From positions 1,399,787-1,463,786 of the forward strand of contig NW_022985445.1 in NCBI RefSeq assembly GCF_010093595.1: a stretch of 64,000 nt of DNA. The letters run 5' to 3'. This DNA comes from Mytilinidion resinicola. Its lineage: Eukaryota; Ascomycota; Dothideomycetes; Mytilinidiales; Mytilinidiaceae. Both the position numbers and the translations under genes were made by a program. This document shows, in pieces, positions 22,947 to 33,987 of this stretch (position 1 is the first letter of the stretch; the number at the start of each line of letters is the position of its first letter). A model generated the notes under the pieces. That model ran no database searches and was not told the origin of the DNA. It was given only the letters and a program-made list of their open reading frames with translations.

Positions 22947-25402
22947 ATGGCTGGTACAAGTTCGTCCCACATCGTGGATCCGGGAGCGGTCTCCACGAAG
23001 TCGCTAGACACGCTTCAGAGCGACGCACAGCGGAAGCTCCTGGATGTCGTCGACAAGTTCAGGCGCGATGGCCTAGGGGAAATCTTAAAGTTGCCCCAAA
23101 TCGTCGTTTGTAAGACTCTTAGCCACTAATATCAAATATACTCATTTTAATCTCGAAGCACAGGCGGAAATCAGAGCTCAGGAAAAAGTTCGGTGCTAGA
23201 AGCGATCACGGAGATTCCGTTTCCGCGCAAAGAGAATCTGTGCACGCGGTTTGCTACCGAGATAGTGCTCCGTCGCGATGCCACGTCTTCGATATCGACA
23301 ACGATCAACCCCGACAAAAATCGACCAGATGTCGAGAAAGAGATCCTAAAGAAGTTTGGCAAAGTAATTCATGACTTTTCTGAACTGCCTGATCTTATGG
23401 ATGAGGCGACAAAGATGATGGGCCTTGGAGAGATTGGTGGTCCAGACTCTCGCGCGTTTTCTAGGGACGTTTTGAGAGTCGAGATTTGCGGACCTGATAG
23501 GCCACAACTGTAAGTGCCCAATGTGAATATGTAGTTTTCATTGCTAAACGGCGTACTCAGCACCTTGATTGATTTGCCTGGACTCATACAATCGACGAAC
23601 AAGTCTCAAACCAAGGAAGACGTTGTACTTATTCGAAATATGGTCCGAGAATACATTTCTAATGAGCTCACTATCATTCTTGCCGTTGTTTCGGCAAAGG
23701 ATGATTTCGCAAACCAGGGCATCTTGGAACGATGTCGCGAGGTTGATAGCAACGGCAGTCGAACCCTTGGCATCATCACGAAACCTGACTTCATCCGTGT
23801 AGGCTCGGATAACGAGAAGAATTGGTTTGAGCTTGCTCAGAATCGGGATATCTATTTCGAACTCGGCTGGCACATACTGAGGAACCGTGATGATGGAGAG
23901 TTGGACACCTCGTTCGAGCAGCGCAATGCTTCTGAAGAAGCATTCTTTGCTGAAGGCAAATACCAAGAGCTGCCTCGGAGCATGGTTGGAATCAGTTCGT
24001 TGAAGACGCGATTGAGCCAACTTCTCCACAATCACCTGAAGAAAGAGCTCCCAGGCTTGAAGAAAGAGCTGGACGACAAATTAAAGGATGTGACAGAGGA
24101 TTTGGATCGTTTGGGGAAAAAACGGGATACTCTCCCAGAGCAGCGACTATTCTTGACGAATATCAGTACTGCGGCTTACGATCTGCTCAGATCGGCTGTC
24201 ACGGGAAACTATGCCGACCAGTTCTTCAGTGCTAATATGAATGCCGCCATCGACGCCCCCGAGAACATACGTCGCCTCCGAGCTGTCATACAGCATCTCA
24301 ACATTCAATTCGCGGCTAAGATGCGTAAGGTTGGCAGCAAATATCGCATTGGATCTCCTCGAAATGGGGGTTCACATAGCATGGATGTTGAGATCGACAG
24401 CGAAGACGAAGAGGGTGGAAATAAGACAAATACAGTATCTGAGGATGAGGCAGACGATACAGACACAGACTCGATACACGACGATACTTCTGGCAGCATT
24501 AGCGCCCCACTCCAGAAGAACCTAAGTCGACAAGCTGCGGTTTCCTGGGTTCTTCAAGTCTTGCAACGTTCTCGAGGCTCCGAGTTACCCGGTAACTTCA
24601 ACCCAATGCTCATCAGTCAGCTCTTCTGGGAGCAATCTGAACGTTGGGAGATGCTGGCTATGAAGCACATCGAGCGTGTCGCTAGTGTTTGCGACGAGTT
24701 TGTTCGTAATGTGTTGCAGCACGCCGCCACCCCCGAGATTGTGGCGCGACTTCTCGAACTGCGAGTTGAGGCAGCGCTAGCGTCTTCCTTGAAAGCAAGT
24801 AAAGAGGAGCTTCAGAAGATAATCATTGACAAGGCTAGCCACCCAATGACGTACAATCACTACTACACTACGACTATCCAGAAAATGCGCCAAGAAAAGT
24901 ATAGCAGGAAATTGATGCAAATGACAAATGATGCCAAGGTGTCTGTGGACAGGAAGACCTGGGAAGCTGGGCCGGGCTATTCGAGAGTGACGTACATTGA
25001 TCCGAACATACTGCGAAACAATATCGACAGATCTATCGAGCTGGATATGGATAAATTCTCAGCAGAGGAAGCGCTTGATAGCCAGATTGCTTACTACAAG
25101 GTAAAACTCGCAATCATCGAATCTGACCAGGTCGCTTTGAAGCGGATAGCTAACTTCAATAGGACGAACTCAAATACTTCATTGCCGCCATCACCAAGCA
25201 GGTCATCGAGCGCCACCTGGTTTCCACTCTTCCACTTAATATTCTCTCTCCGTCCGTTGTAGTCGAGCTTTCAGATGAGGACATCAGCTATATTGCTGCG
25301 GAGCCTGCAGAAATCACCCACCGACGGGCCTACCTAGAAACCCGAAAAGCGACGTTGGAGAAGGGCATCACGACGTTCCGACGTGCGATTGGAGGGCGAT
25401 AG
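22947..25402 (+). CDS. Dynamin-family large GTPase (fungal Mx-like)
   Basis: Dynamin-like proteins polymerise on membranes and use GTP hydrolysis to remodel them. Four exons, 22947..23109, 23164..23509, 23561..25100 and 25163..25402, join to 762 residues. The G1 P-loop GNQSSGKS is at about 56-63, the G2 Thr is in LCTRFATEI, G3 DLPG is at 174-177, and G4 TKPD is at about 243-246. The stalk follows, and a GED-like end (DELKYFIAAITKQVIERHL) is encoded by the last exon. There is no PH or proline-rich domain, so it is neither Vps1/Dnm1-like nor a classical dynamin. It fits the expanded fungal family of Mx-like dynamins. A strongly acidic, probably disordered insert interrupts the stalk at about 445-480. 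Start 22947 is chosen because the GTPase N-terminus follows at family spacing. Its cellular target membrane is unknown. Confidence 0.85.
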
Positions 25403-25629
25403 ATGGGCATTGCTGGAATACTAGGATTGAGGCGTCTTGGTGAAATGTTGGCGGAATTCCCTTCCTAATTTGCACCACTTTCCTGTTCCGAGGTATCTTG
25501 CGAATGCTACTGTCTTTTCTGTAACTTCTCTTGTCTCCAGACTTAGCTAGATCGGATTCAATCAAAGTAGCAGCCTGAAGCGGCTCTTTAGATTCCGTCT
25601 TCGTGAAATTAAATACGAGTTTTGCAATA

Positions 25630-25855
25630 TTACAGTATCATGACATAATTTTGGGCGCTCCTTGCAACTGCTTGGGGTACCTTGACAGGCTTTGGGAATT
25701 CCGAATACGATGTAAAGCTTAGCGCAGTGGAAATTAGACTACCTTTCGACTAAATGAAGGCCCTTTACCCAGGGCACTCCTCACAGTGGTGTCGGGAGGG
25801 CAGGACCGAAGCCAGAGTAGTCACATATACATGTGCCGAGACTTATGACCTATTA
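25630..25855 (+). repeat. Dispersed repeat A, copy 2 (decayed)
   Basis: This is the partner of 19665-19885, with the blocks listed there. It ends in CACAGTGGTG and ACTTATGACCT motifs that recur in shortened form at 25993-26046. Confidence 0.7.
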
Positions 25856-25900
25856 CTACTGTATGGCAGTCCTAGGTCAGAACTCGACACCACTGTGAGG
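25779..25900. repeat. Perfect 16-bp inverted repeat pair spanning 122 bp
   Basis: CCTCACAGTGGTGTCG at 25779-25794 is the exact reverse complement of CGACACCACTGTGAGG at 25885-25900. The left arm lies inside repeat A. Confidence 0.85.
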
Positions 25901-26281
25901 GGCGGCCTAGCTAGTAAGTAGCTAGCTAGTCAAGAGGCAGCCTAGTTTGCACAGCTTGGACCTTGACATCATGCCCGGATTTTTGAGTTTCCATAGGGCA
26001 CCCCAACAGTGGTAAATGCGTGTGCACACACTTATGACCTGCCACTATATTCGCATAAACGAATCATGCACTAATGCAGACCAACATGATGCTTTAAAAT
26101 CTGTACCACCATCTAGAACCGATCGTTACAGTATTACTAAGGCCATATTAATAAAGTACTGCTGATAGATTGATATCAGTCACGTGACCTCAAGCTTAAG
26201 GTATTTTGGAAAGCGTTGGTCGGGGGGCATATCATCTCACCACGAACACCACCACGCCGTTCATCCCGCACGTCAGAGACC

Positions 26282-27570
26282 ATGCTAGTTTCACTCACAG
26301 TTGGGAAAGTCGACGCCGGCGTTGCCGTGCTTCTGACCGAAGACAAACGCCTGGTAGGCTCTCTAATGCCCTTGACGCGCTCCCAGCGCTCCGCCGTAGC
26401 ACCCCTCTTACACGCGAATAGATCGAATTTCCTTCTATTCTCCTCCCTCCAGACATTTCCTCCGGCTCGATTGTCGACATTACCGTCAGCCGCAACCACG
26501 AATCCGAGTCCCGCTCCGCCTCTGCCTTCCATAACCTCCAAAGCACGATATACCGCACCTTTGGCCAGAAGACACCTTCTCCCCCGGTGCTGCGCTGCCG
26601 AAACGCGACTCAGACCTCCGTTGTCCTAGAATGGGACCCTATCGACATCGCGACCGCTTCGCTGCGCGGCCTGACGCTCTACCGCAATGGCAGCAAGGCA
26701 GGCACGATTCCAAACCCCCGCGAGGTTCACAGCACGAAGTTGAGCGGCTTGGCGGTTGACACGGAGTACACATTCCACTTAGTCCTGAGGACGAGCGCAG
26801 GAACATATTCGAGCGAGAAGCTGAAGGTCATGACGCACAAGATGACAGAGCTGTCGGGTATCACGATCACACCAGGCCAGATGCCTGCTGCGTTGCGCGA
26901 GTCGCTGAACGCGACAGTGCAGCGGATTGGCGCAAAGATTGTGGATACAGTTCGAATCGACACGACGCACTTTATCTGCACAGATGGTAGAGGTCAGGCT
27001 TGGGAGAAGGCAGTGGAGAACAACATCCCGGTGGTTGTTCCGGACTGGATCAAGGGGTGCGAGCGCGAGGGCAGGCTGGTGGGAGTGAGAGGATACTATC
27101 TGAATGCAGACCCGAGGCTGAGGCAGGTCGGCCCTGGCGTGGGCGCACCACAGCAGCAGCTCAGAAGCCCACAGCAACCTCAGCCCAGTCCAACTACCCA
27201 GGTCACACCGCCTACTCCTGAAAGGGCGACTGCGAGTCAAAGGGGCTCTATTGCGAGCGATGTACGACAAAGCGGTAGCGAAGAAGACACACCACCGCCC
27301 CCGCCACCGAAGTTTGACCCCGAAACGGAGAAGGTCTCGAATGAGGCCTCTGAACCTAAGACAGCAACGGATGAGCAAAAAGTCCGCACTTCAGATCTCA
27401 AACCGTCAAGTCCTAGCGTGGAGGATGAGGAGGAGAGCTCTGAAGAAGAGGAGGACGAGGGCGGTGATGAGAAAGCTGTGGAAGCCGGTTTGCCCGTGAG
27501 GGAAAAGCAAGGGGAAGGCAGTAAGACACCAGAGGACGACAAAGCGAGTTTCCACGATGTGAGCCTGTGA
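26282..27570 (+). CDS. CHS5: Exomer component CHS5 (FN3-BRCT protein)
   Basis: Chs5 is the scaffold of the exomer complex, which carries chitin synthase Chs3 and other cargo from the trans-Golgi to the plasma membrane (known in yeast). Two exons, 26282..26353 and 26422..27570, give 406 residues. The N-terminal dimerisation region begins MLVSLTVGKVDAGVAVLLTE. A fibronectin type III domain lies at about 75-165 (TSVVLEWDPIDIATASLRGL). A BRCT domain lies at about 170-250 (HFICTDGRGQAWEKAVENN followed by PVVVPDWIKGCEREGRL). The tail is Pro/Glu-rich, disordered and acidic. It is shorter than yeast Chs5, whose long lysine-rich tail is absent here. The intron is 68 bp with GT..AG ends. Confidence 0.93.
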
Positions 27571-29023
27571 TCGAAGTGCTTGTGGACGAGCCGTCATTAC
27601 AAATTGGTTGTTATTATCTCGAAGGAAGTTTGGCTTCTCATTTGGTAGTAGCGAGATATCCACCAGCGATGGGGTTCAGGGGTCGGGGTTTAGAAAAAGG
27701 TGATGTTCTGCTTTTAAGCGTGCTCGCTAAGTTTCAATGTACAAATAGGTCTATCAACACGATTGTAATAATCTGCAGGATGCTCGGCGAGAAATGAGCC
27801 CAGACTTGCGCATTCTCCGTGAGACTACTGACATGTCCTAAGCTGGACAGTCCGGTCAACGGTCCTGCCAACAGTCCGGCCTCCTATCAAGCCGTCGTAG
27901 GTGGTTCAATACTGTGTTTTCGCTTCCAATTGTCATCTGCCTGTCGCTTGGGGCTGTTGGACTCGAAAAAAGCTCTCGTGAGGAGAAGGAAGATTGACCA
28001 CCCCTAGAAGCTGACTCGGGAGACAGTCCAGAGCTTTTCCTGAAGTTAGCCATCTCTCTCTTCATCGACTCGATCTATTCCGGCGCAAGGACTGCATCAG
28101 CGTTGATTCTTCGTGGCACGGCAGTAATGTATCCCCTCGGAGCCTCCGATTTGTCTCGCGCAGCTACCCCACCACTTTCAACATATTCAAGAAGAAAACG
28201 ACAATGTTGAAGTGAAGACGCGTTTTCGATGAGGTCAAAAGAAGATATCCAAGTCAGCAGGGATGGACTGCACGCTGGTCCCCACTTGGCGCTTTATACC
28301 CGATCAAGGCAGCAAGTCCAGTTCCTCTTCTCGATAACTGTACGATAACAGCGATGCGCGCCGACTACTCGTCCATGAGCAATCAATACTAGGAAATAGC
28401 AGCGTTAGTAAGTTCAGTCGACCAGGGTGAAGTGATACAGAGAACCTGGACATCCTCGCCGCATGTGCGATGCGGACTCTGTGTCACGACTTTGCACACC
28501 CCGACAATCGGAGGGGTTCCAGTGGACAACCGGGGCCAGACGCGCCCTCGTGCATCTTGGATATGCTGAATCCAGCAAATACTTCCCTCTGCCACACGCA
28601 TTCTTTCCTTCTTCGAGGCACTCGTTGGCACGGAGGGGCATGATGGCGGGGTATCCGTTAAGCTGGCAGCTTGCTGCGCTGCTGATGCTGACTAGTCTTA
28701 GAGGGGTGCTAGAAGGCTGGATACGCTATATAACTTGAGATAGGGCATGCTGCACAGCTGCAAGTCATCCAGCTTCCCTTTACCAATTGCAGCCCGACGT
28801 GCCACACCTTTCCACCTCTTCAACAGGCCTCTTATCTTGTGTTGAAAGCTTCACTGTGTAGCTGTCTCTTCTTAGCTGCTGATCTCAAGGAAGATATACT
28901 ATTTATATGTGAGTTCCCTCGAGATTTCTCTCATTTGATCTTCATAAGCGTGTCTACCATTATACTCTCTTCGCTGTCATACTCGTTGACACTCATTCAC
29001 ACTCGATATCTCTCGCTGACACG
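27571..29023. other. Gene-free intergenic stretch
   Basis: No frame here shows domains or splice-joined continuity. The last 250 bp before 29024 are T/C-rich and look like a fungal promoter and 5' leader. Confidence 0.6.
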
Positions 29024-29560
29024 ATGGGAAACTTCATTAGCAAAGTCAAATCCACCACCTCCTCCCCCAAACCCGCCAAAACTGAAAAGATGTCTGCACC
29101 CGTCGCCTTGACCTACTTCCCTAAGGCACAATCGACCTTCAAGCCACCACTCATCGCCAACGAGAACGCTTTCCTTGGCGACGTTGCGAGCAGGTACGCT
29201 TCCCCTCATCCCATACCCACCTCATACACATGCCTGCCTTTCATTCATCCTTTCCCAATTAGCATACCAAGCACCAGCTAACCCTACTCTCCCCGCAGCG
29301 AGAAGATCGACCCGGAAAAGCCCATCTCGTGCGGCTTCTACCGCCTCGAGAAGGGCACCCCCCTCGTCTACACCTACACATACCACGAGATGAAGATCAT
29401 TGTCGAGGGCTCGTTCGATATCTCGGACGAGGCGGGCAATAAGGTGCACGCTGTTCCGGGGGATGTGTTTTACTTCCCCAAGGACGCTAAAATCACTTTT
29501 ACCACGGAGGATTATGGACTGGCGTTCTACACTGGCCAGCGTAAGGAGGGTGCTGCATAG
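29024..29560 (+). CDS. EutQ-like cupin protein with N-myristoylation-type start
   Basis: This is a small cupin resembling the EutQ C-terminal domain (bacterial ethanolamine utilisation). Fungal members are of unknown substrate. Two exons, 29024..29193 and 29299..29560, give 143 residues. The cupin strands include CGFYRLEKGTPLVYTYTYHE, MKIIVEGSFDISDE, the turn AVPGDVFYFPKDA, and a final strand ending GLAFYTGQRKEGAA. The N-terminus MGNFISKVK has Gly2, a small residue at position 6 and a following Lys. This fits an N-myristoylation consensus plus basic residues, so membrane attachment is possible (inference). An internal Met (MSAPVALTYF, residue 23) could start a shorter form without the lipid site. 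The metal-binding His pattern of classical cupins is poorly kept; only HE in YTYHEMK is obvious. Confidence 0.82.
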
Positions 29561-30064
29561 AGGTAGAATATGAGATGTTGTTTGGCGCAGGATTATTGAA
29601 TTGGGTTGGGCTGAATTGAATTGGATTGCATTCTGGCAGGGATTTAGGGAATCAGATAAATGAATTGTTTAGCGTATGAATTGATTGAAGTGTCGTTTCG
29701 TGTGAAGCCTTATATGTGATGGGCAACTTACTGTTCATGATCAATGGCCTACATGGAGCTTCACCTGCTGAGCTAGAAGTTGTTCGAACATTCTTCATAA
29801 GCGGTGAGATTGATGTAGTAAGAAGTTTTAGATTAGTGTAGCAAAATACCCCACTACTGTTTATGGAATAAGACTTTGCACAGTTTAGAACCAAAACAAG
29901 AGTCCACATATTCTACAAGTACCGCTAAGGATGTACCAGGAAACGGGAAGACCTCCTACTCCTATAGCAGCCAAACGACTATAGATGCTCATCTGTCCAG
30001 CCAGTACCGCACCACTCGTCCGGATCAGCTTCCTTCTCCTACTATGCTGCCGCACCATGCATTC
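29561..30064. other. Convergent intergenic region
   Basis: This is the 3' flank of the cupin gene and of VMA4. No gene is seen. Confidence 0.6.
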
Positions 30065-30879
30065 TCAATCGTGGAATCTCCGATTCTCGTTTTCTCCAAA
30101 CAATGTGACTCGGATGGAAGGTAGAGCGTCCGTTTCTAGCAGCTTTAATCGCTCCTCTAGGGTGTTGTTGATGTCGATCCTGCCGCCGGTACCAACCACG
30201 AATACACCACCAGACCTGTAAAATGTTAGAGGTAATTGGGTGAGCGAGTCCGGCGTCACTTACGAGCCCTCGGGCAGCGGATCGCTCTCATCAATGCTTA
30301 TGGCGACCTCCTTCTCCACATTCTTCTTGTACTCCTTCTGCGCATCAGGGATAGCCTTCTTAACAATGTCGTAGTCGGCCTTCCGCGCCTTGACCTCCAC
30401 CTTGCTCTCGTTGAGCGCATACAGCCCCTCCAGAATCAGATTCGTCACGATCTTCTGGTACTTGGCCTTATCCTTGGTGTAGTCGGGGAGCTTCTTCCCC
30501 GCCTGCAGGAATAGGTCATCCAGCAGCTCCTGGCGGGCGCTCAGCACACGTAGCCGGGTCTTGTTTGCAACGGTGGAGCGGGTGATTTGCTGCGACATGG
30601 AGGCCTGCTTGAACTTCTTCTCGTAGGACGAGTCGATGGCGGCCGTCTCTTGGCGCACCAGCTTCGACTTCTCAATGGCGAACTCCTCGTCGGCCTTGAG
30701 GCGGATCTCGTTGGCCTTCTCGAGAGCTTCTTGCCGGATGAAGGCGGTCATCTTCTTCAGCTCGCCGGCGACCTGCAGGGCTTCTGGTCAGTGGGGGGAG
30801 CTTGGAGCTGGAGCTGCCTGGCTGCGGGCATTGGAGCTGTGCTGACCTGGTCGTCGGACATGGCGTGGACCTGCGACAT
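30065..30879 (-). CDS. VMA4: V-type proton ATPase subunit E
   Basis: Subunit E forms the peripheral stalk, with subunit G, of the vacuolar proton pump. Three exons, complement of 30065..30215, 30264..30772 and 30847..30879, give 230 residues, against 233 in yeast Vma4. The first exon encodes [11 protein letters not shown]. Exon 2 continues [20 protein letters not shown] and the long helix [20 protein letters not shown]. The C-terminal globular part carries [20 protein letters not shown], a strong family signature. Introns are 48 and 74 bp. The gene is divergent from the NIPA-type transporter with 533 bp between starts. Confidence 0.95.
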
Positions 30880-31412
30880 GGTGGATGGCTAGGGGAGGTC
30901 GCAGTGCTCAGCTTGAGCTGTGGAGGTGCGGGTTGCCGGTAGAGGGGTGGTGATGGTGGAGGCTAGGTTGGAGGTCGAGCTCCGCTAGGAATCGTTAACG
31001 GCGATACGCGTGAAAAGCAAGTACTATTCGAGCTGCGAACAGCGGGCAGCGTTGCGGGCCGAGTAGATGTATGAATAATAGCTTCCCAACGTATACACGC
31101 CTCCAGCTAGACACCTATTAAACACCACTCCCTACGCCCTATTTTATATCGACTCTCGACTAACCAGCGACGTTCAACGACATCACCGCTGACCCTTGCC
31201 AAAGTGCTCGGCTGCCAACGACCCGTGCAACATCTCGTGAACTCCAGCTGCGTCACGGCAACACTCCAGTCCTCGCGCCGCCATTCTTCGCGCCCACCGC
31301 CACTCCAGAAGGACCCCAGGACACGCCTCACAGCATGCAACCGCCGTACAGGTAGCAATAGCTTGTGTGCGATCCCCGCCTCCGTTGCCTCCGCGCCAGA
31401 TACAAGGGTAGC
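30880..31412. promoter_or_regulatory. Divergent promoter region VMA4 / NIPA-type transporter
   Basis: These 533 bp separate two divergent start codons. I see no specific operator. Confidence 0.4.
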
Positions 31413-33451
31413 ATGGTGGAGCTCTCCGCCGGCGCCAGCGTCGCTGTGAGTTGTGCAGTCTTTCTCTGCAAGTCAGTTAGAGAGAGGATAGAACAAGTGC
31501 TGACCCTTCGTCCTGTCAGCTTGGAGTGATTGTTGGACTGCTTTCCACCAGCGTTCAGAGCATCGGCTTGACTCTCCAGCGGAAATCGCACCTCCTGGAA
31601 GAAGAGAAAGAGGATGGACACGCAAGAAGACCACCTTACAGGCGGCGCAGATGGCAGGTTAGCTGTCCAGGACATATTTTTGGTGATCCGGGGGCCATGG
31701 CTAACGTGAATAGCTGGGAATGTTCATGTTCGTCGTCTCAAATCTGGTCGGGAGTACTATACAAATCACTACCCTACCGCTGCCGGTCCTTTCGACGTTA
31801 CAAGCAGTATGTCACCTCTTCAACAAGCAATCACGTCACGGGAAGAGGGAATGTTGACAAAAAGCAGTCTGGACTCGTTTTCAACTCCATATGCGCATCA
31901 TTAATACTCAGCGAACCGTTCACTCGATACTCCCTCGTCGGTACGATCCTGGTAGCCACTGGTGCGCTCCTGATAGGGATCTTCGGTGCACTCACGGAGC
32001 CTTCACACAATCTTGACCAGTTGCTGTCTCTCCTTGGGAGACGCCAATTCCTGCTCTGGATTGGGGGTACGGCATTCATAGTCATACTCATCATAATCGG
32101 CACCTGGGCCCTGCATCGTCTTTATCCCCGGCCGACACCACGAATACGCCTGGCGCGTGGCATGCTGTTTGGCTGCATCAGCGGTATTCTCTCTGCACAC
32201 TCCCTCCTAGTTGCTAAGAGCGCCGTGGAACTGCTCGTTCGGACTATCGTGGACCGCCACAACGAGTTCAACCGGTGGCAATCATGGATGATTCTTCTTG
32301 GGCTGGTTGCGCTTGCTCTGTCACAGCTCTATTACATGCACCGTGGGTTGAAACTTTGCAGCACTAGCGTACTCTACCCGCTCGTATTCTGCATCTACAA
32401 CATCATTGCGATCCTGGACGGTCTGATTTATTTCCATCAATCTTCGAGACTATCGGCATTACACGCTGGACTGATTGCCCTTGGAACCGTCATACTCCTC
32501 TCGGGAGTTCTAGCGTTGAGCTGGAGGCTGGATGAGTCTACACATGAGCCTGCTTCACCGACGATGCACATAAAATACAGGGGTCGTGTCCCAACGCCTC
32601 ACAGTGCACTCACTCCTGGAATGGGCCTTATTCACCCGACCATGTCTGATGAAGAGAGTGGGGATGAAGAGGACGGCTTGCCAGACTTCCTGCAGTCTCC
32701 AAATATTGAACATCCATTTGATGAAGAAACCGGATTCTCGCCACCCAGAGCTAAATTCCCATCTGTAGAGGACCAGAAGCGCAAGCGCAGCGCAGATGAA
32801 TCGACACCGCTCCTCCGCACAACGACATCCCCAGTATTTCCCCAAAATACTCAGTCTAAGAAGCGAAAATCGCTCACGAGAGCGAGCCCGAAACTGAGCC
32901 CTAGTATACGCCGCCCGACCGTCAGGCGGCGCCGGATGACTATATCGCAAGAAGCAGGCGAGATATGGGACGAATTGAACGACCGCGAGGATCCCAGGCA
33001 CACCCCTTCCTTTAGGTCTGGGCGGAGATCTGCAGACCTCGAACGACCAAGACCACGATCAGGCACCTTACCTACACGACGGAGAGACACTAAGTGGGTA
33101 GATCAATTCCAGCGACGGTCGTGGTGGGAGGGCATGGGCTTCGGGGGTTCCCGCGAGTCTCTCGGAAAGGGCCCAGAGATCGGAGAGAGCTCGGGTACCG
33201 CACAGGAGCATGCGGATGAAGGGGACGAGACCGATGCCAGCATAGCGACATCTGGGCTACTAAGCCCAGACAGGAAACCCGCGAGTACTGCATGGGGGTT
33301 TGGAGATCAGAGGAGGAGGTCTCGGCAGCAGGACGGACTCGGGGACTGGTTCAAACTGGAATGGTGGAGAAAGAGGTGGCGAGAGGATGGTCATGAACCG
33401 AGGGATAATACGGAGGAGGACAGAGAAGGCGATGGAGAGGGGAGAGTATGA
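31413..33451 (+). CDS. NIPA-type (DUF803) magnesium transporter-like protein
   Basis: The NIPA family includes Mg2+ transporters of the DMT superfamily. Transport by this fungal member is inferred. Four exons, 31413..31445, 31520..31657, 31714..31806 and 31868..33451, give 615 residues. The first joins are supported by a continuous TM1 (ASVALGVIVGLLSTSVQSIG followed by LTLQRKSH) and TM2 (LGMFMFVVSNLVGSTIQIT). About nine hydrophobic segments end with GLIALGTVILLSGVLALSW. The cytosolic tail of roughly 250 residues is disordered and Ser/Arg/Asp/Glu-rich. It contains many RRRxS-like sites and is unusually long compared with animal NIPA proteins. All introns have GT..AG ends. Confidence 0.87.
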
Positions 33452-33987
33452 TTTGTATTGATACCATATGCGCCGGAAATTGGAATACCATGACTCACAT
33501 TATCCCTTTGTGTTTTGATATTGCGCTAACATTTCCAATAGAGCTTTGACATGATGTACGGTTAGTGTGGTATGCATATGGCACAAGCTCTCCAGCCTCG
33601 CGGTCATGCTCGGCCCTGAGTTCATTGCTTAATGAGTCTGCAGGCCCCTTAATGGGCACCTTGGCGAAAGGACTGATCGTAGTGCGGCGAGCCTTAGGGT
33701 ACCAGTAGCCTGGTCGAATCCATCGTGGCGGACACCCTATGAAGACTTCCCAATAAGCAATGGACTATTCCCCAGGACATGAACGCTACGTGCTCAGAGG
33801 TGTGTAAGCCCTTCATTGATAAAACAGTGGTCGTAAAAGTTCGTTAATACATGTAGACGGCGCACTGACAGTTCTAGTAGATATATACATCGAAACAAAA
33901 TAGTCAAATCGACATCCCACTTTTCTGTCACACATCTACCACCCCCATAAACGCCATAACCCCCTCAAACCCTCAAATATGCCCAAC
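33452..33987. other. Convergent intergenic region
   Basis: This lies between the 3' ends of the NIPA-type gene and the receptor gene. A partial tRNA B-box-like string near 33710 lacks a matching A box and cloverleaf. Confidence 0.6.

Larger units (their letters stand above)
25403..26281. other. Gene-free zone with repeat A copies
   Basis: No gene is supported. Copy 2 of repeat A, a partial third copy near 25993-26046, a perfect 16-bp inverted repeat (25779-25794 / 25885-25900) and a GCTAGCTAGT-type short repeat around 25910-25935 are visible. Confidence 0.6.

Noticed and set aside
33640..33730. Possible tRNA (string GGTCGAATCC)
   Set aside because: No matching A box, acceptor stem or anticodon arm could be drawn.
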